Assembly: GCF_948472415.1 (NCBI RefSeq)
Contig: NZ_OX419519.1
Location: 930,001-994,000, forward strand
Length of the DNA stretch: 64,000 nucleotides
From: Kitasatospora fiedleri
Lineage (GTDB): Bacteria > Actinomycetota > Actinomycetes > Streptomycetales > Streptomycetaceae
Reading direction: 5' to 3'
Part shown: positions 1-9,169 of the stretch, one piece after another
Position numbering within the stretch: position 1 is the first letter of the stretch
Layout: every line of letters begins with the position of its first letter
Translations under genes and position numbers: made by a program
The notes under the pieces: generated by a model
Database searches by the model: none
Told to the model about the DNA's origin: nothing
The model's input: the letters and a program-made list of their open reading frames with translations, nothing else

Positions 1-791
1 GAACTCGGCGCGCAGCAGGTCGACGGGGGTGCTGTGGTCGAGGTGCAGCAGCGCGGTGCCGGTGATCCGGTCGGAGCGGCGCGACCAGTTCTCGAACGGG
101 CGGCCGGCGAAGTACGACATCGGCATCACGATCCGCCGCTGGTCCCAGGTGGCGATCACCACCGCGGTCAGGGTGATCTCCTCGACGGTGCCCCACTCGC
201 CGCCGACCACCACCACGTCACCGATCCGGGCCAGGTCGCCGAAGGCCATCTGGATGCCCGCGAACAGGTTGGAGAGCGCGCTCTGCGCGGCGATGCCCGC
301 GACCACGCCGACCAGCCCGGCCGACGCCAGCAGGCTGGTGCCGACCACCCGGACCGCCGGGAAGGTCATCAGCATCCCGGCCAGCGCCAGCAGCGCGATC
401 GCCGCCTGGAGGATGCGGCTGAGCAGGCCCACCTGGGTGCGGGCCCGCCCGGCCCAGGCGGCGTCCCGGCGCCGCACCGCGAGCCGCACCGCCCGTCCAG
501 CACCAGCGCGGCGGCCCGCGCGGCCAGCCAGGCGCACGAGCCGATGGTGGCCAGCACCAGCAGGTGCCCGATCCCGTCGGGCGCCCGCACCCACGGCATC
601 GCGGCCAGCAGCAGCCCGCAGCCGGTCACGGCGAGGATCGGGCGGCGGCAGCCGCGCAGCACCCGGGGCACGTTCCCCGCTCGCGCGGGCAGCCGTCGCG
701 TCGTCACCTCCACGACCCGGTCGACCCCGTACAGCACCAGGGCCACCGTCGCGCCGACCACCACCAACCGCACCGCGCTCCACCACCACAC
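1..791 (-). CDS. MscS-type mechanosensitive channel, 3' end outside window, one frameshift
   Basis: Predicted small-conductance mechanosensitive channel of the inner membrane, releasing solutes on hypo-osmotic shock. The N-terminal part has three hydrophobic segments. After a frame change near 498 come another membrane segment, a glycine/alanine-rich pore-like helix (positions about 250-330) and the MscS beta domain, including GDVVVVGGEWGTVEEI and RRIVMPMSYF. The start is a GTG at 791 with GGAGG upstream. The 3' end runs off the window. The two halves lie in different frames; adding one base in the GGGC/GG stretch near 498 joins them, so a sequencing deletion is likely. It is divergent from the BrkB gene. 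Family confidence is good; length and intactness are not determinable. Confidence 0.8.
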
Positions 792-912
792 CTGCCCTGC
801 CTCCTCACCACTCGGCTCCGGGTCCTCCGCCCGCCTTTCCGTCCCCCGTGCGTTCACACCCCCGGCGGGGCATACGCGCGAGTGCCGTCCGTCACTGTGA
901 GGAGCCCGAGCC

Positions 913-2025
913 GTGAACCCGTTCGAACGCGCCCTGCGCGCCGTCGACCGCACCCAGCAGCGCCGCCGACCACTGGCCGTCGTGGTCGGGGTGGTCAAGA
1001 AGTACGGCGACGACCGGGGCGGGCTGCTGGCCGCGCTGATCACCTACTACGGCTTCGTCTCACTGATCCCGCTGCTGCTCCTGCTCTCCACCGTGCTCGG
1101 CTTCGTCCTGCACGGGCACCCGGACGCGCAGCAGGCCGTGGTCGACTCGGCGCTCGCCGACTTCCCGATCATCGGCGACCAGCTGCGGGAGAACGTGCAC
1201 TCGGTGCAGGGCAGCGGGCTGGCGCTGGTGATCGGTGCGGCGGGCCTGCTCTACGGCGCGCTCGGCATCGCGCAGGTGCTGCAGCACGCGATGGCCGAGG
1301 TGTGGAACGTCCCCAACTTCCAGCGTCCCGGCTACTGGTCCCGGCTCTGGCGCAGCCTGGCGCTGTTCGCCACGCTCGGCACCGGCCTGCTGCTGAGCAC
1401 GGCCGCGGCGGCCCTGGTCGGCGCCGCGCTGGGCGGACCGGCCGCCCGGATCGGCGGGCTGCTGCTCGCGGCGGTCCTCAACACCCTGCTGTTCCTGGCC
1501 TGCCTGTGGATCCTCACCCCGAAGGAGGTCCCGGTCCGCTCGCTGTGGCCGGGCAGCTTCCTCGCCGGCCCGCTCTTCACCCTGCTCCAGGCGTTCGGCG
1601 CCGCCCTGGTGACCCACCAACTGCGGCACGCCACCGCCGTCTACGGCTTCTTCGCCACCGTGATCGGCCTGCTCTCCTGGCTGTACCTGGCCGCCCAGGT
1701 CACCGTGTACGCCGCCGAGGCCAACACCGTCCTGGCCCGCCGCCTGTGGCCCCGCTCCCTGCTCCAGCCGCCGATGACCGGCCCGGACGAGCAGGTGCTG
1801 GGGGACATCGCCCGCCAGGAGGAGCGCCGCCCCGAACAGCGCGTCGACGTCGACTTCACGGACGAGCCCCGGGAGGACGCGCCCGCGAAGGACACCCTCT
1901 CGAAGGACGCCTCCACGAAGGACTCCCCCGCGAAGGACGTCCGGCCGAAGAACGTCCGGCCGAAGGACGAGCCCGCGAAGGACGCCCCGCCGGAGGGCCG
2001 TCGGGGCGGTTCGACCGCCGCCTGA
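913..2025 (+). CDS. YihY/virulence factor BrkB family membrane protein
   Basis: Integral membrane protein of the BrkB/YihY (formerly 'ribonuclease BN') family, 370 aa; transport or envelope roles have been proposed but no activity is established. Six hydrophobic segments are visible: about residues 40-65, 100-120, 150-175, 185-205, 215-235 and 240-260, with the family-typical ending YLAAQVTVYAAEANTVLARR. The last ~60 residues are a charged tail with imperfect repeats of the form (A/S/T/P)KD, probably cytoplasmic and disordered. The GTG start at 913 follows GAGGAG. It is transcribed away from the MscS gene; 121 bp separate the two starts. Confidence 0.85.
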   Translation: MNPFERALRAVDRTQQRRRPLAVVVGVVKKYGDDRGGLLAALITYYGFVSLIPLLLLLSTVLGFVLHGHPDAQQAVVDSALADFPIIGDQLRENVHSVQGSGLALVIGAAGLLYGALGIAQVLQHAMAEVWNVPNFQRPGYWSRLWRSLALFATLGTGLLLSTAAAALVGAALGGPAARIGGLLLAAVLNTLLFLACLWILTPKEVPVRSLWPGSFLAGPLFTLLQAFGAALVTHQLRHATAVYGFFATVIGLLSWLYLAAQVTVYAAEANTVLARRLWPRSLLQPPMTGPDEQVLGDIARQEERRPEQRVDVDFTDEPREDAPAKDTLSKDASTKDSPAKDVRPKNVRPKDEPAKDAPPEGRRGGSTAA

Positions 2026-2121
2026 GCACCGGCTGTCCATGATGCGGATGCCCCGGTGGACGCGGGCTCCGGCGTGGTCGACTGGGCGTCACACCCGCTG
2101 CCCGGCCCAAGGAGCCCCGCC

Positions 2122-2475
2122 ATGCTGTCCGCGCTGCCCTCGCTCGACGGGCTGGAGTTCGCCCCGGTGTCCCGTCCCGAGCAGGGCGAGGTCGACCCCG
2201 GCACCCGGTTCGCGTACCACGAGGACGAGGGCCTGGTGTGGGCCGACTACCAGGGCGGCGAGGTGGTGCACGGGCACCTGGTCGGCACCCGCACCGGGGA
2301 CACCGTGGACTTCCGGTACGTACAGCTCAACCGGGCCGGGGAGACCAACTCCGGTCACTGCACCAGCGTCCTGACCCGGCTCGCCGACGGCCGGCTGCGG
2401 CTGGACGAGACCTGGCGGTGGGAGTCCCGCCCCGGCTCGGGCACCAGCGCGGTCGAGGAGGTCCTCCCCTACTGA
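2122..2475 (+). CDS. Small conserved actinomycete protein of unknown function
   Basis: 117-aa soluble protein with no signal peptide or membrane segment. The ATG at 2122 is preceded by AAGGAG at the right distance, so the start is secure. The sequence is rich in short beta-strand-like stretches (FAYHEDEGLVWADYQGGEVV, then GHLVGTRTGDTVDFRYVQLN). It ends with a Trp/Arg segment (ETWRWESRPGSGTSAVEEV). This recalls the small proteins often labelled 'N-acetylglutamate synthase' in Streptomyces, a name with no visible support here because no GNAT motif is seen. It lies between the BrkB gene and the Imm51-like gene on the same strand. Function not assigned. Confidence 0.7.
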   Translation: MLSALPSLDGLEFAPVSRPEQGEVDPGTRFAYHEDEGLVWADYQGGEVVHGHLVGTRTGDTVDFRYVQLNRAGETNSGHCTSVLTRLADGRLRLDETWRWESRPGSGTSAVEEVLPY

Positions 2476-2532
2476 CGGCCCCGCTCCCCCGGCCGTCCCC
2501 AGCTGTCGGTGGCCACCGGTAGCGTCCGGGCC

Positions 2533-2888
2533 ATGACTGATCGTGAGACCTTCGCCCCGCTGGTGTTCGTCGAGTACGACCACAAGCCCGGCTCGTACGG
2601 CCTGCTGCTGACCGACGACCGGATGGTCGAGGTGGACGAGGTGTTCGAGGCGGCGGGGCAGCAGAACGGCGGCTACGGCTGGGAGGCGGTGGCCCGCTCC
2701 GCCGTCCGCTCGCGGGCGCCGCAGTTGGAGGGCCGGTTCCGGTACGACCCGGAGGCCGGCATGTTCGTCGCCTACGGGGAGGACGCGGCGGCGCTGCGCG
2801 AGCTCGGCGCGCTGCTCTCGGGGCCTTCCACGACCGGCCGGGCCTGCGCGAGTTGATCGACGCCGCCGAGCCCGACTGGTTCGACTGA
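2533..2888 (+). CDS. Imm51-like immunity protein, one frameshift
   Basis: About 118 aa after correction. The pattern KPGSYGLLLTDDRMVEVDEV...GGYGWEAVARSAVRSR resembles the Imm51 family of presumed polymorphic-toxin immunity proteins. That rests on pattern memory, not a search. The reading frame from the ATG at 2533 breaks in the GGGG run at 2820-2824. One extra G joins it to HDRPGLRELIDAAEPDWFD, ending in a stop at 2888, with a total length then divisible by three. No toxin gene is adjacent, so it would be an orphan immunity gene. It converges on the Rpf gene across a strong shared terminator. Confidence 0.6.
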
Positions 2889-2923
2889 CGACCGCCCCCG
2901 TCCGTCCCGTCCCGCATGCGGGA

Positions 2924-2968
2924 ACGCCGACGGCCGCCCCTCCCGACATGAGGGGCGGCCGTCGGCGT
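2924..2968. terminator. Bidirectional hairpin terminator
   Basis: Perfect inverted repeat: an 18-bp stem (2924-2941 pairing with 2951-2968) around a 9-nt loop. It sits between the convergent Imm51-like (+) and Rpf (-) genes. No U-tract is needed for hairpins of this strength in actinomycetes, and the symmetry would serve both strands. Confidence 0.85.
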
Positions 2969-3012
2969 CGTGCGGGTGGTCCGGTCCTACCGGAGTCCGA
3001 TCGGGGTTCCGA

Positions 3013-4039
<1,027 letters not shown>

Positions 4040-4045
4040 GTTACG

Positions 4046-4074
4046 AAGCTACGGGCGCTCGGGCCGAACTCCAA
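4046..4074 (-). promoter_or_regulatory. Promoter of the rpf-like gene
   Basis: On the minus strand TTGGAG (4069-4074) and TAGCTT (4046-4051) are separated by exactly 17 bp, a good housekeeping-sigma promoter for an actinomycete. Transcription would begin near 4039. Confidence 0.55.
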
Positions 4075-4363
4075 GCATTCGAAGGTTTACGCAGGTCAGG
4101 ACCCCGTTACCGCCAGTACAGCGGCCTCCGCGACCCGGCCCGGCCGCCATTTTCCGGGCCCGGGCGGGGTGGGGCCGGCGGCGGCTGTGACCGGGCTCAC
4201 CGGTTCCGGCCGCCTCCGGCCGGGGAACCGCACACCCTCCGTGGCCCCCCGCTGACGGCGCGCCGACTGTCCAGCGATCCGCCTATGGGACGGGCCACAG
4301 CGGCCACCCACCGTCCACCCGGCCGTCACCCGCCGTGGCCGGGACCGGCCCCGAACTCCCCCG

Positions 4364-5131
4364 TCAGGACAGCGCGGTGAGCACCCGCGGCCCGTCCTCG
4401 GTGACCGCCACGGTGTGCTCGGAGTGCGCTCCGCGCGAACCGTCCGCCGAACGCAGCGTCCAGCCGTCCGCGTCCACCCGCAGCTTCGCCGAACCGGTGC
4501 ACCACCACGGCTCCAGCGCCAGCGTCAGCCCGGGCCGCAGCTCCAGCCCGCGCCCGGGCCGCCCGACGTTCGCCACGTGCGGGTCCTCGTGCATGGTGCG
4601 GCCCAGGCCGTGCCCGCCGAAGTCGGTGTTGATCCGGTAGCCCGCGCCCTGGCCGACCGCCGCGATCGCCGCCGAGATGTCCCCGATCCGGTTGCCCGGC
4701 ACGGCCGCCGCGATCGCCGCGTCCAGCGCGGTACGGGTCGACTCCGCCAGCCGGACGTCCCGCTCGTCCGGGGTGCCCACGATGACGGTGACCGCCGAGT
4801 CGGCCACCCAGCCGTCGATCGACACCGCGAAGTCCAGGCTCAGCACGTCGCCGTCGCCCAGCACGTAGGGGTGCGGCTGCCCGTGCAGCACCGCGTCGTT
4901 CACCGACAGGCAGATCACGTTGCGGAACGGCCCGCGCCCGAAGGACGGCGCGTAGTCCCAGTAGCAGGACTCGGCCCCCCGCCGGTCCACCAGCTTCCGG
5001 GCCCGCAACTCCAGGTCCATCACGTCCCGCCCCACCTCGGCCAGCCCCGCCAGCTCGGCCAGCGTCTCGGCGACGAACCGGCCGGTGACGGCCATCTTCT
5101 CGATCGCCTGCGGAGTCTTCAGCTCGATCAC
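4364..5131 (-). CDS. map: Type I methionine aminopeptidase
   Basis: Removes N-terminal methionine from nascent proteins; dinuclear metal enzyme of the cytoplasm. 255 aa, the normal length for actinomycete MetAP-I. The five metal ligands are visible in order: Asp in LSLDFAVSIDGW, Asp in VADSAVTV, His in GGHGLGRTMHEDP, Glu in LALEPWW and Glu in AHSEHTVAV. The GTG at 5131 follows GGGAG. It stands alone with twin palindromes just upstream. Many actinomycetes carry more than one MetAP; the free-standing location outside the ribosomal-protein region suggests this is the accessory copy. Confidence 0.9.
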   Translation of the reverse strand: MIELKTPQAIEKMAVTGRFVAETLAELAGLAEVGRDVMDLELRARKLVDRRGAESCYWDYAPSFGRGPFRNVICLSVNDAVLHGQPHPYVLGDGDVLSLDFAVSIDGWVADSAVTVIVGTPDERDVRLAESTRTALDAAIAAAVPGNRIGDISAAIAAVGQGAGYRINTDFGGHGLGRTMHEDPHVANVGRPGRGLELRPGLTLALEPWWCTGSAKLRVDADGWTLRSADGSRGAHSEHTVAVTEDGPRVLTALS

Positions 5132-5183
5132 GGCACCGCTCCCTGCACGACGACCACCCGGCCGCCCGGTCGAAAGAACCACC

Positions 5184-5243
5184 GGTATTCAAATACCAGC
5201 AACGGACAGTGACACGCTAGCAGCCCCCCGGTATTCAAATACC
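5184..5243. promoter_or_regulatory. Twin palindromic operators upstream of map
   Basis: The 14-bp dyad GGTATTCAAATACC (6-bp arms, 2-bp centre) occurs twice, at 5184-5197 and 5230-5243. The centres are 46 bp apart and the flanks are nearly identical (CC before, then A or G after). The sites are AT-rich in a region otherwise over 70 % GC. They lie 53-112 bp before the map start, so a repressor or activator of map is the simplest reading. No obvious cognate regulator gene is adjacent. Confidence 0.6.
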
Positions 5244-5273
5244 GCCCACCCTCCGGAACGCCCCGCGAAGGCT

Positions 5274-5320
5274 GTGACTGCGATCGATAGGTTGCGAATG
5301 CGAGCTGTAGTTTGCGAGCG
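5274..5320 (+). repeat. TTGCGA-iteron block, inverted copy at 6605-6685
   Basis: Contains TGTGACTGCGATCGATAG followed by TTGCGA-type hexamers. The same 25-bp sequence with one difference occurs in the opposite orientation at 6661-6685, again followed by repeated TAGTTTGCGA motifs. The left copy precedes the SMI1/KNR4 gene and could be its promoter/operator. The right copy faces it across 1.3 kb. Confidence 0.6.
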
Positions 5321-5429
5321 GCGGTCCGCAGGCCGACCGCGTCACGTTGGGTAGGGAGGCTCGGCGATGACCGTACCCGCCTCGGAGGCGGTCGTCCGGA
5401 TTGTCGGGCATGCCTCGTAGGCTCGGCCC

Positions 5430-6116
5430 ATGAATGATCAGATCTGGGTTGGCGTTCGGGAGCGCGTGCGCGCGCTGGGGGTAAGCCCGGCCAGTGCCGG
5501 CGTGTTCGGTTCTCGGGGACACCGGTTCGCCTTGGACGAGCCGCTGACCTCGGCCGAGTTGGTCGACCTCGAAGCCCAGATAGGTGCTGTCCTGCCTGAG
5601 GAGTACCGCGAGTTCCTTCTCCAGGTCGGAGCTGGCGGCGCCGGTCCAGCGTATGGCGTCTTCCCCGTCCGGCGGATCCAGGGCCGCTGGCGTTGGGAGG
5701 GAGATGGCGCCGACCTCGCGGACCTGACCAGGCTGAACGAGCCCTTCCCCCGGCAGGGCCCGGACCAGGAGCACGTGAGGGCGCTTCTGGAAGAACGGCC
5801 AGAGGAAGAGGACTTCGAGGAGATCGAAGACTTCGACGACGCTATCGAGTCCTGGGACGAGCGATGGGAACCCGTGATGTTCTCACCGAACCGCACGGTC
5901 GGCGCCGTCGTCATCTCGCACCTGGGCTGCGCCGCCCGCCAGTGGCTGATCATCAGCGGTCCCGAGCAAGGGCGGATCTGGTCCGACAACCGGGTGGACG
6001 ACGAGGACCTCACTCCGCTGCTGGATAAGCACGGCGAGCCGACAACCTTTGCTCGGTGGTATTTGACGTGGCTCGATGAGAGCGAACGTCGGCAGCAGCA
6101 GGACAGCCCTTCATAG
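5430..6116 (+). CDS. SMI1/KNR4 (SUKH) family protein
   Basis: 228-aa cytoplasmic protein of the SUKH superfamily, which in bacteria mostly supplies immunity proteins to contact-dependent or polymorphic toxins. The N-terminal core (about residues 35-80) shows the family's typical LTSAELVDLEAQIGAVLPEEYREFLLQ. A very acidic stretch follows (EERPEEEDFEEIEDFDD, about residues 125-142), then a Trp-rich second half. The ATG start is at 5430. Base composition is somewhat lower in GC than the neighbours. It lies beside a gene-poor relic and the CRISPR locus, and no partner toxin is visible. It may be an orphan immunity gene. Confidence 0.8.
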   Translation: MNDQIWVGVRERVRALGVSPASAGVFGSRGHRFALDEPLTSAELVDLEAQIGAVLPEEYREFLLQVGAGGAGPAYGVFPVRRIQGRWRWEGDGADLADLTRLNEPFPRQGPDQEHVRALLEERPEEEDFEEIEDFDDAIESWDERWEPVMFSPNRTVGAVVISHLGCAARQWLIISGPEQGRIWSDNRVDDEDLTPLLDKHGEPTTFARWYLTWLDESERRQQQDSPS

Positions 6117-6864
6117 CGTTTGCTGGCCGAACGATCGCCAGCCGCCAGATACCTTGCCGATTCAGCAACAGTTGTCGTGCTGACCTGAGCGGAGAACCGC
6201 ACGTCAAGTACCACTTTTGGCGACAACTGGCGCGCTTGAGTCGCAAGTAGCGGTCATGTGCGGTCTCTGGCAGCGCCGATCGCGACAGCGGGAGCGCCTG
6301 ATGCCCTCGCCCTTGCAGAGCACCGGACTGGAGCCGTTCGTGGCCGCTGGATCAACCAGGGAATGGCACAGGACGAGTACCGCGACTTCGTACTCGCCGG
6401 TCGGCCTCGACACCAGGCGCCGAGCTGACGGCCGCTTGCGCACCGGCTGAGCACCGATCGTCAGATTCCTTGCTGGTTCAGCGTCAACTGTCGCACTGAC
6501 CACCCCGGGCGACCGGCCATCGAGCGGCACTGCTGACGACTGCTACCGCACTGGATCGCTGTCGCAGAGAGCCACCACCGCCGAACAACTCCTCGCAAGG
6601 TATCGCTCGCAACGGCTCGCAAACTACAAATCGCAACACCAGGTCGCAGAAGCCTGGCTCGCAAACTATCGATCGCAGTCACAAAGGCCACCTCGGCGAA
6701 GCACGACAACCCCCGAACCACCGGAGACCCGCCCTCCCCCAACACGCCCCGGCACACCGCCTGCCCGGCCAGCACCGGACACGTCGGGCACCTACTGCCT
6801 TGACCGAAGCGCCACACGAGCGCAGGGAACAGCCCTGGTCGCCGCCGGGGGCGGTGATCGCGCA
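6117..6864. other. Gene-poor relic with direct and inverted repeats
   Basis: No convincing gene is seen. A ~40-bp motif is present twice in the same orientation (about 6150-6193 and 6465-6508; minus-strand core GACAGTTGACGCTGAACC versus GACAACTGTTGCTGAATC, both followed by GGCAAGG or AGCAAGG). At 6605-6685 lies the inverted copy of the TTGCGA iterons found before the SMI1 gene. It looks like the remains of mobile or duplicated DNA at the distal end of array A. Confidence 0.45.
6605..6685 (-). repeat. Inverted copy of the TTGCGA-iteron block
   Basis: Minus-strand copy of the element at 5274-5320. The 25-bp start matches 24 of 25 bases; three TTGCGA-containing units follow at irregular spacing. 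Confidence 0.55.
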
Positions 6865-7076
6865 GGGACCATCCCCGCGGACGCGGGGAGCAGTCGTGCG
6901 CCGTGAACTGCCCGACCTCCGGGACGGGTCCATCCCCGCGGGTGCGGGGAGCAGACCGCGGCCGCCCTCGACACCGACCTGCGCGCGGGTCCATCCCCGC
7001 GGGCGCGGGGAGCAGGGCGTCATCTACGCCTACAACCACGTCGGCTGGGGTCCATCCCCGCGGGCGCGGGGAGCAG
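6865..7076 (-). CRISPR. CRISPR array A (4 repeats, 3 spacers), beside cas2
   Basis: 29-bp repeats start at 6865, 6926, 6987 and 7048 with an exact 61-bp period (32-bp spacers). Read on the minus strand each repeat is CTGCTCCCCGC, a 4-nt loop, then GCGGGGATGG and (A/T)CCC, the type I-E hairpin. Transcription runs leftwards in the same direction as the cas operon. The leader-proximal repeat is at 7048-7076. Repeats differ by one loop base or at the GGTCCC/GGACCC position. Confidence 0.95.
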
Positions 7077-7165
7077 CCTCTTGGACCTGGGGGTTTACGC
7101 GTCGGCAGGGCGCAAAACTGCAACTTTCGCCGATCCCGGCATACCGGACATAACTTTCGATCCCT
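7077..7165 (-). promoter_or_regulatory. Leader of array A
   Basis: Comparatively AT-rich minus-strand segment between cas2 and the first repeat. It shares with the leaders of arrays B, C and D the elements TTATGTCCG, AAGT-GCA, a GACGC-TAA block and CAGGTC-AAGA next to the repeat. Expected to hold the crRNA promoter and the Cas1-Cas2 integration signals. Confidence 0.75.
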
Positions 7166-7177
7166 TTCTGCCGTGGT

Positions 7178-7528
7178 TCATCGTTTCCCGAAGCGGCGCA
7201 GTTTGGAGGCAGTGCTCCAGCCCGGCTTGGCGGAGCTGGGCGCCGGAGCCGTGGTGGTGTTCGGTCGGTGGATGAGGGTGAGGCCTTCGTGGTCGACGGG
7301 TTTCCAGGTGTGGTCGTGGGTGTGGAAGGTGAAGCCCTGTTCCGTGTTCGAGGTGTGGATCAGGAGGGCCCGGCCTTGGCCGGCGTGCTGTCGGACTTCG
7401 GCCCACAGGACGTCCCGTACGCGTGCGGACGGGGAGCCGATGAACACTCCGGCGGAGATTTCGAGGAGCCAGCGGGTGAGCAGGCCCCGCAGGCCGACGG
7501 GGCAGTTGGTGAGGACGATGACGGTCAC
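7178..7528 (-). CDS. cas2: CRISPR-associated Cas2, type I-E
   Basis: 116-aa adaptation protein that forms the Cas1-Cas2 integrase and measures spacer length. It begins with the Cas2e pattern MTVIVLTNCPVGLRGLLTRW, where the Asn-Cys region follows beta-1, and includes EISAGVFIGSPSARVRDVLW. The C-terminal part carries FTFHTHDHTWKPVDHEGL, typical of the I-E subfamily. Its ATG overlaps the cas1 stop by 4 bp, so the two are translationally coupled. It is the last gene of the cas operon and is followed by the array A leader. Confidence 0.93.
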   Translation of the reverse strand: MTVIVLTNCPVGLRGLLTRWLLEISAGVFIGSPSARVRDVLWAEVRQHAGQGRALLIHTSNTEQGFTFHTHDHTWKPVDHEGLTLIHRPNTTTAPAPSSAKPGWSTASKLRRFGKR

Positions 7529-8460
7529 CAGTTGCCCTCTCCGTAGTTGACTCCGGCGGCGACGTACTGGCCGTGGTCGGACTGGAGGCTGACGGTGTCC
7601 TCGTCCGCGACGGCCGACTCGGCGACGAGCAGGCGGCGGATGTCGGCGACGATCCGCTCCTGCAGGCGCAGTTCGTGGATGCGGTTGCGCAGGGCGCGGC
7701 GGGTGCGGGCACCGATGTCCTCGGGGGACTCGGCGGCGACGTCGAAGGCGACGGGGATTCCGACGTCGGTCTTGTAGAGATCGGCGATGTCGAGGACGAA
7801 GGAGAGTTCGTGGCCGGAGTGCACGAACCCGAGGGCGGGTGAGCAGCCGAGGGCGGCGATGACGGCGTGCGAGACGCCGTACATGGCTTGGGCGGCTGCG
7901 GTGATGGCCTGGTTGGGCGGGTCTCCGGAGGTGAAGTCGCCGGGGGTGTAGTGGCGGCCTTTCCAGCGGATGCCGGTTCTGGCGGCTTCGGCGCGGTAGA
8001 AGTCCCGCATGCGGGTTCCTTCGCGGCCGAGCAGTTCGCGGCGGGTGAGGCCGGCCGGGTCCTCGTCGGGGAAGCGCAGCCGGTACATGGCCCGGGCGGT
8101 CTCCAGCCGGGTGCGCGGGTTCGCCCAGCGGAGGGCCTGGGCTTCGGCCAGGGCTGATGAGCGGGACAGGGAGCGGCCCGTCGCGTAGGAGCGGACGCCG
8201 TGTTCGCCGGTCCAGACCACGCCCGCGCCGGTCTCGCCGAGGACGGTCATCGCCTGGTGGGTGATGCGGGTGCCGGGGCCGAGGAGCAGGGTGCCGATGG
8301 TGGCGGAGGGGATGTGGGTGGTGCCTTCGGCGGTTTCGACGGTGAGGGCGTTGGAGTCGCGGTGGATGGTGCAGCGTTCGAGGTAGAGGAAGGAGAGCCG
8401 GTCGGCGGCGCGGGCGAGTTCGCGAGGGCTGCTGGCGGGGCGGCGGCTGACGGTGCTCAC
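7525..8460 (-). CDS. cas1: CRISPR-associated endonuclease Cas1, type I-E
   Basis: 311-aa metal-dependent integrase that inserts new spacers at the leader end with Cas2. The N-terminal beta domain (residues 1-95, RLSFLYLERCTIHRD) is followed by the helical catalytic domain with the conserved Glu region (ITAAAQAMYGVSHAV), His in GFVHSGHELSFVLDIADLYK and the downstream Asp residues in that motif. Length and motif order match Cas1e. It overlaps cas2 by 4 bp; only 4 bp separate it from the cas6e stop, consistent with one operon. Confidence 0.95.
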   Translation of the reverse strand: MSTVSRRPASSPRELARAADRLSFLYLERCTIHRDSNALTVETAEGTTHIPSATIGTLLLGPGTRITHQAMTVLGETGAGVVWTGEHGVRSYATGRSLSRSSALAEAQALRWANPRTRLETARAMYRLRFPDEDPAGLTRRELLGREGTRMRDFYRAEAARTGIRWKGRHYTPGDFTSGDPPNQAITAAAQAMYGVSHAVIAALGCSPALGFVHSGHELSFVLDIADLYKTDVGIPVAFDVAAESPEDIGARTRRALRNRIHELRLQERIVADIRRLLVAESAVADEDTVSLQSDHGQYVAAGVNYGEGNW

Positions 8461-8464
8461 CGGG

Positions 8465-9169
8465 TCAGCCGATCGGGGCGAGGGTCATCAGGCCGCAGCC
8501 GTAGGCCTTGGCTTTGCCGAGGCCGCCGGTCAGTACGGCGCGCAGGGCGTCGGGGTCGGTGACTTCGAGGCGGCCGTCGAAGGTGACGGCGGTGAGGGTG
8601 ACGCGTCCGGTGGCGCCGTGCTTGGAGAAGGCGAGGCTGCGCTGTCCGTGGACGGCGAGTTGGTGTTCGTCGCCGTGTTCGGTGTGCCGGCGCTCGGCGG
8701 GTTTGGCCAGGATGCGGAAGCCGCCCGCGTCCTGGCGTTGGAGCAGCCACTGCGTCTGGTGCCGGGCGGTGAGGTGGGCGGTGCGCTTGGTGGGTTCGCC
8801 GTCCTTGGTGCGGACGTGGTGGACGGGGTTGGCGGTGAGGCGGAAGTTCCAGCTGGTGCCCTTGTCGAGGCGTTCCAGGAACGGGGCGTAGGCGTAGGTC
8901 TGCCAGCCCGCCGTGCCGGTGGCGGCCGCGGCGGGCCAGCCGGCCTGCTCCACGAGGTGGGTGAGGTCGGGCCGGGACGGGCCGACGACGTACAGCTGGA
9001 CTTCGGCGGTGGCGTTGTGGTCGGTGCGCCACAGGACGCGCGGGCCCGGTGCGGTGGGCAGGATCTCGGGGAAGGCGGACATGACCGCGGCGTGCAGGTG
9101 CTGGGGCGAGGACAGCAGTCGGCGGGCGCCCGCGCGCGCGGTGTTGAAGCGGAAGCGGGTCAGGTACAT
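8465..9169 (-). CDS. cas6e: pre-crRNA endoribonuclease Cas6e (CasE)
   Basis: 234-aa ribonuclease that cuts the repeat hairpin and stays bound to the crRNA 3' end in Cascade. The start MYLTRFRFNTARAGARRLLSS is the classic Cas6e N-terminus, with the RAMP-type fold. The segment WNFRLTANPVHHVRT follows, and the C-terminus ends with the glycine-rich loop LTGGLGKAKAYGCGLMTLAP expected of a RAMP protein. The ATG at 9169 shares one base with the cas5 stop, so translation is coupled. Confidence 0.95.
   Translation of the reverse strand: MYLTRFRFNTARAGARRLLSSPQHLHAAVMSAFPEILPTAPGPRVLWRTDHNATAEVQLYVVGPSRPDLTHLVEQAGWPAAAATGTAGWQTYAYAPFLERLDKGTSWNFRLTANPVHHVRTKDGEPTKRTAHLTARHQTQWLLQRQDAGGFRILAKPAERRHTEHGDEHQLAVHGQRSLAFSKHGATGRVTLTAVTFDGRLEVTDPDALRAVLTGGLGKAKAYGCGLMTLAPIG

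Noticed and set aside
6117..6864. Transposase or integrase remnant
   Set aside because: Repeats are present, but no recognisable transposase motif on either strand; reported only as relic DNA.
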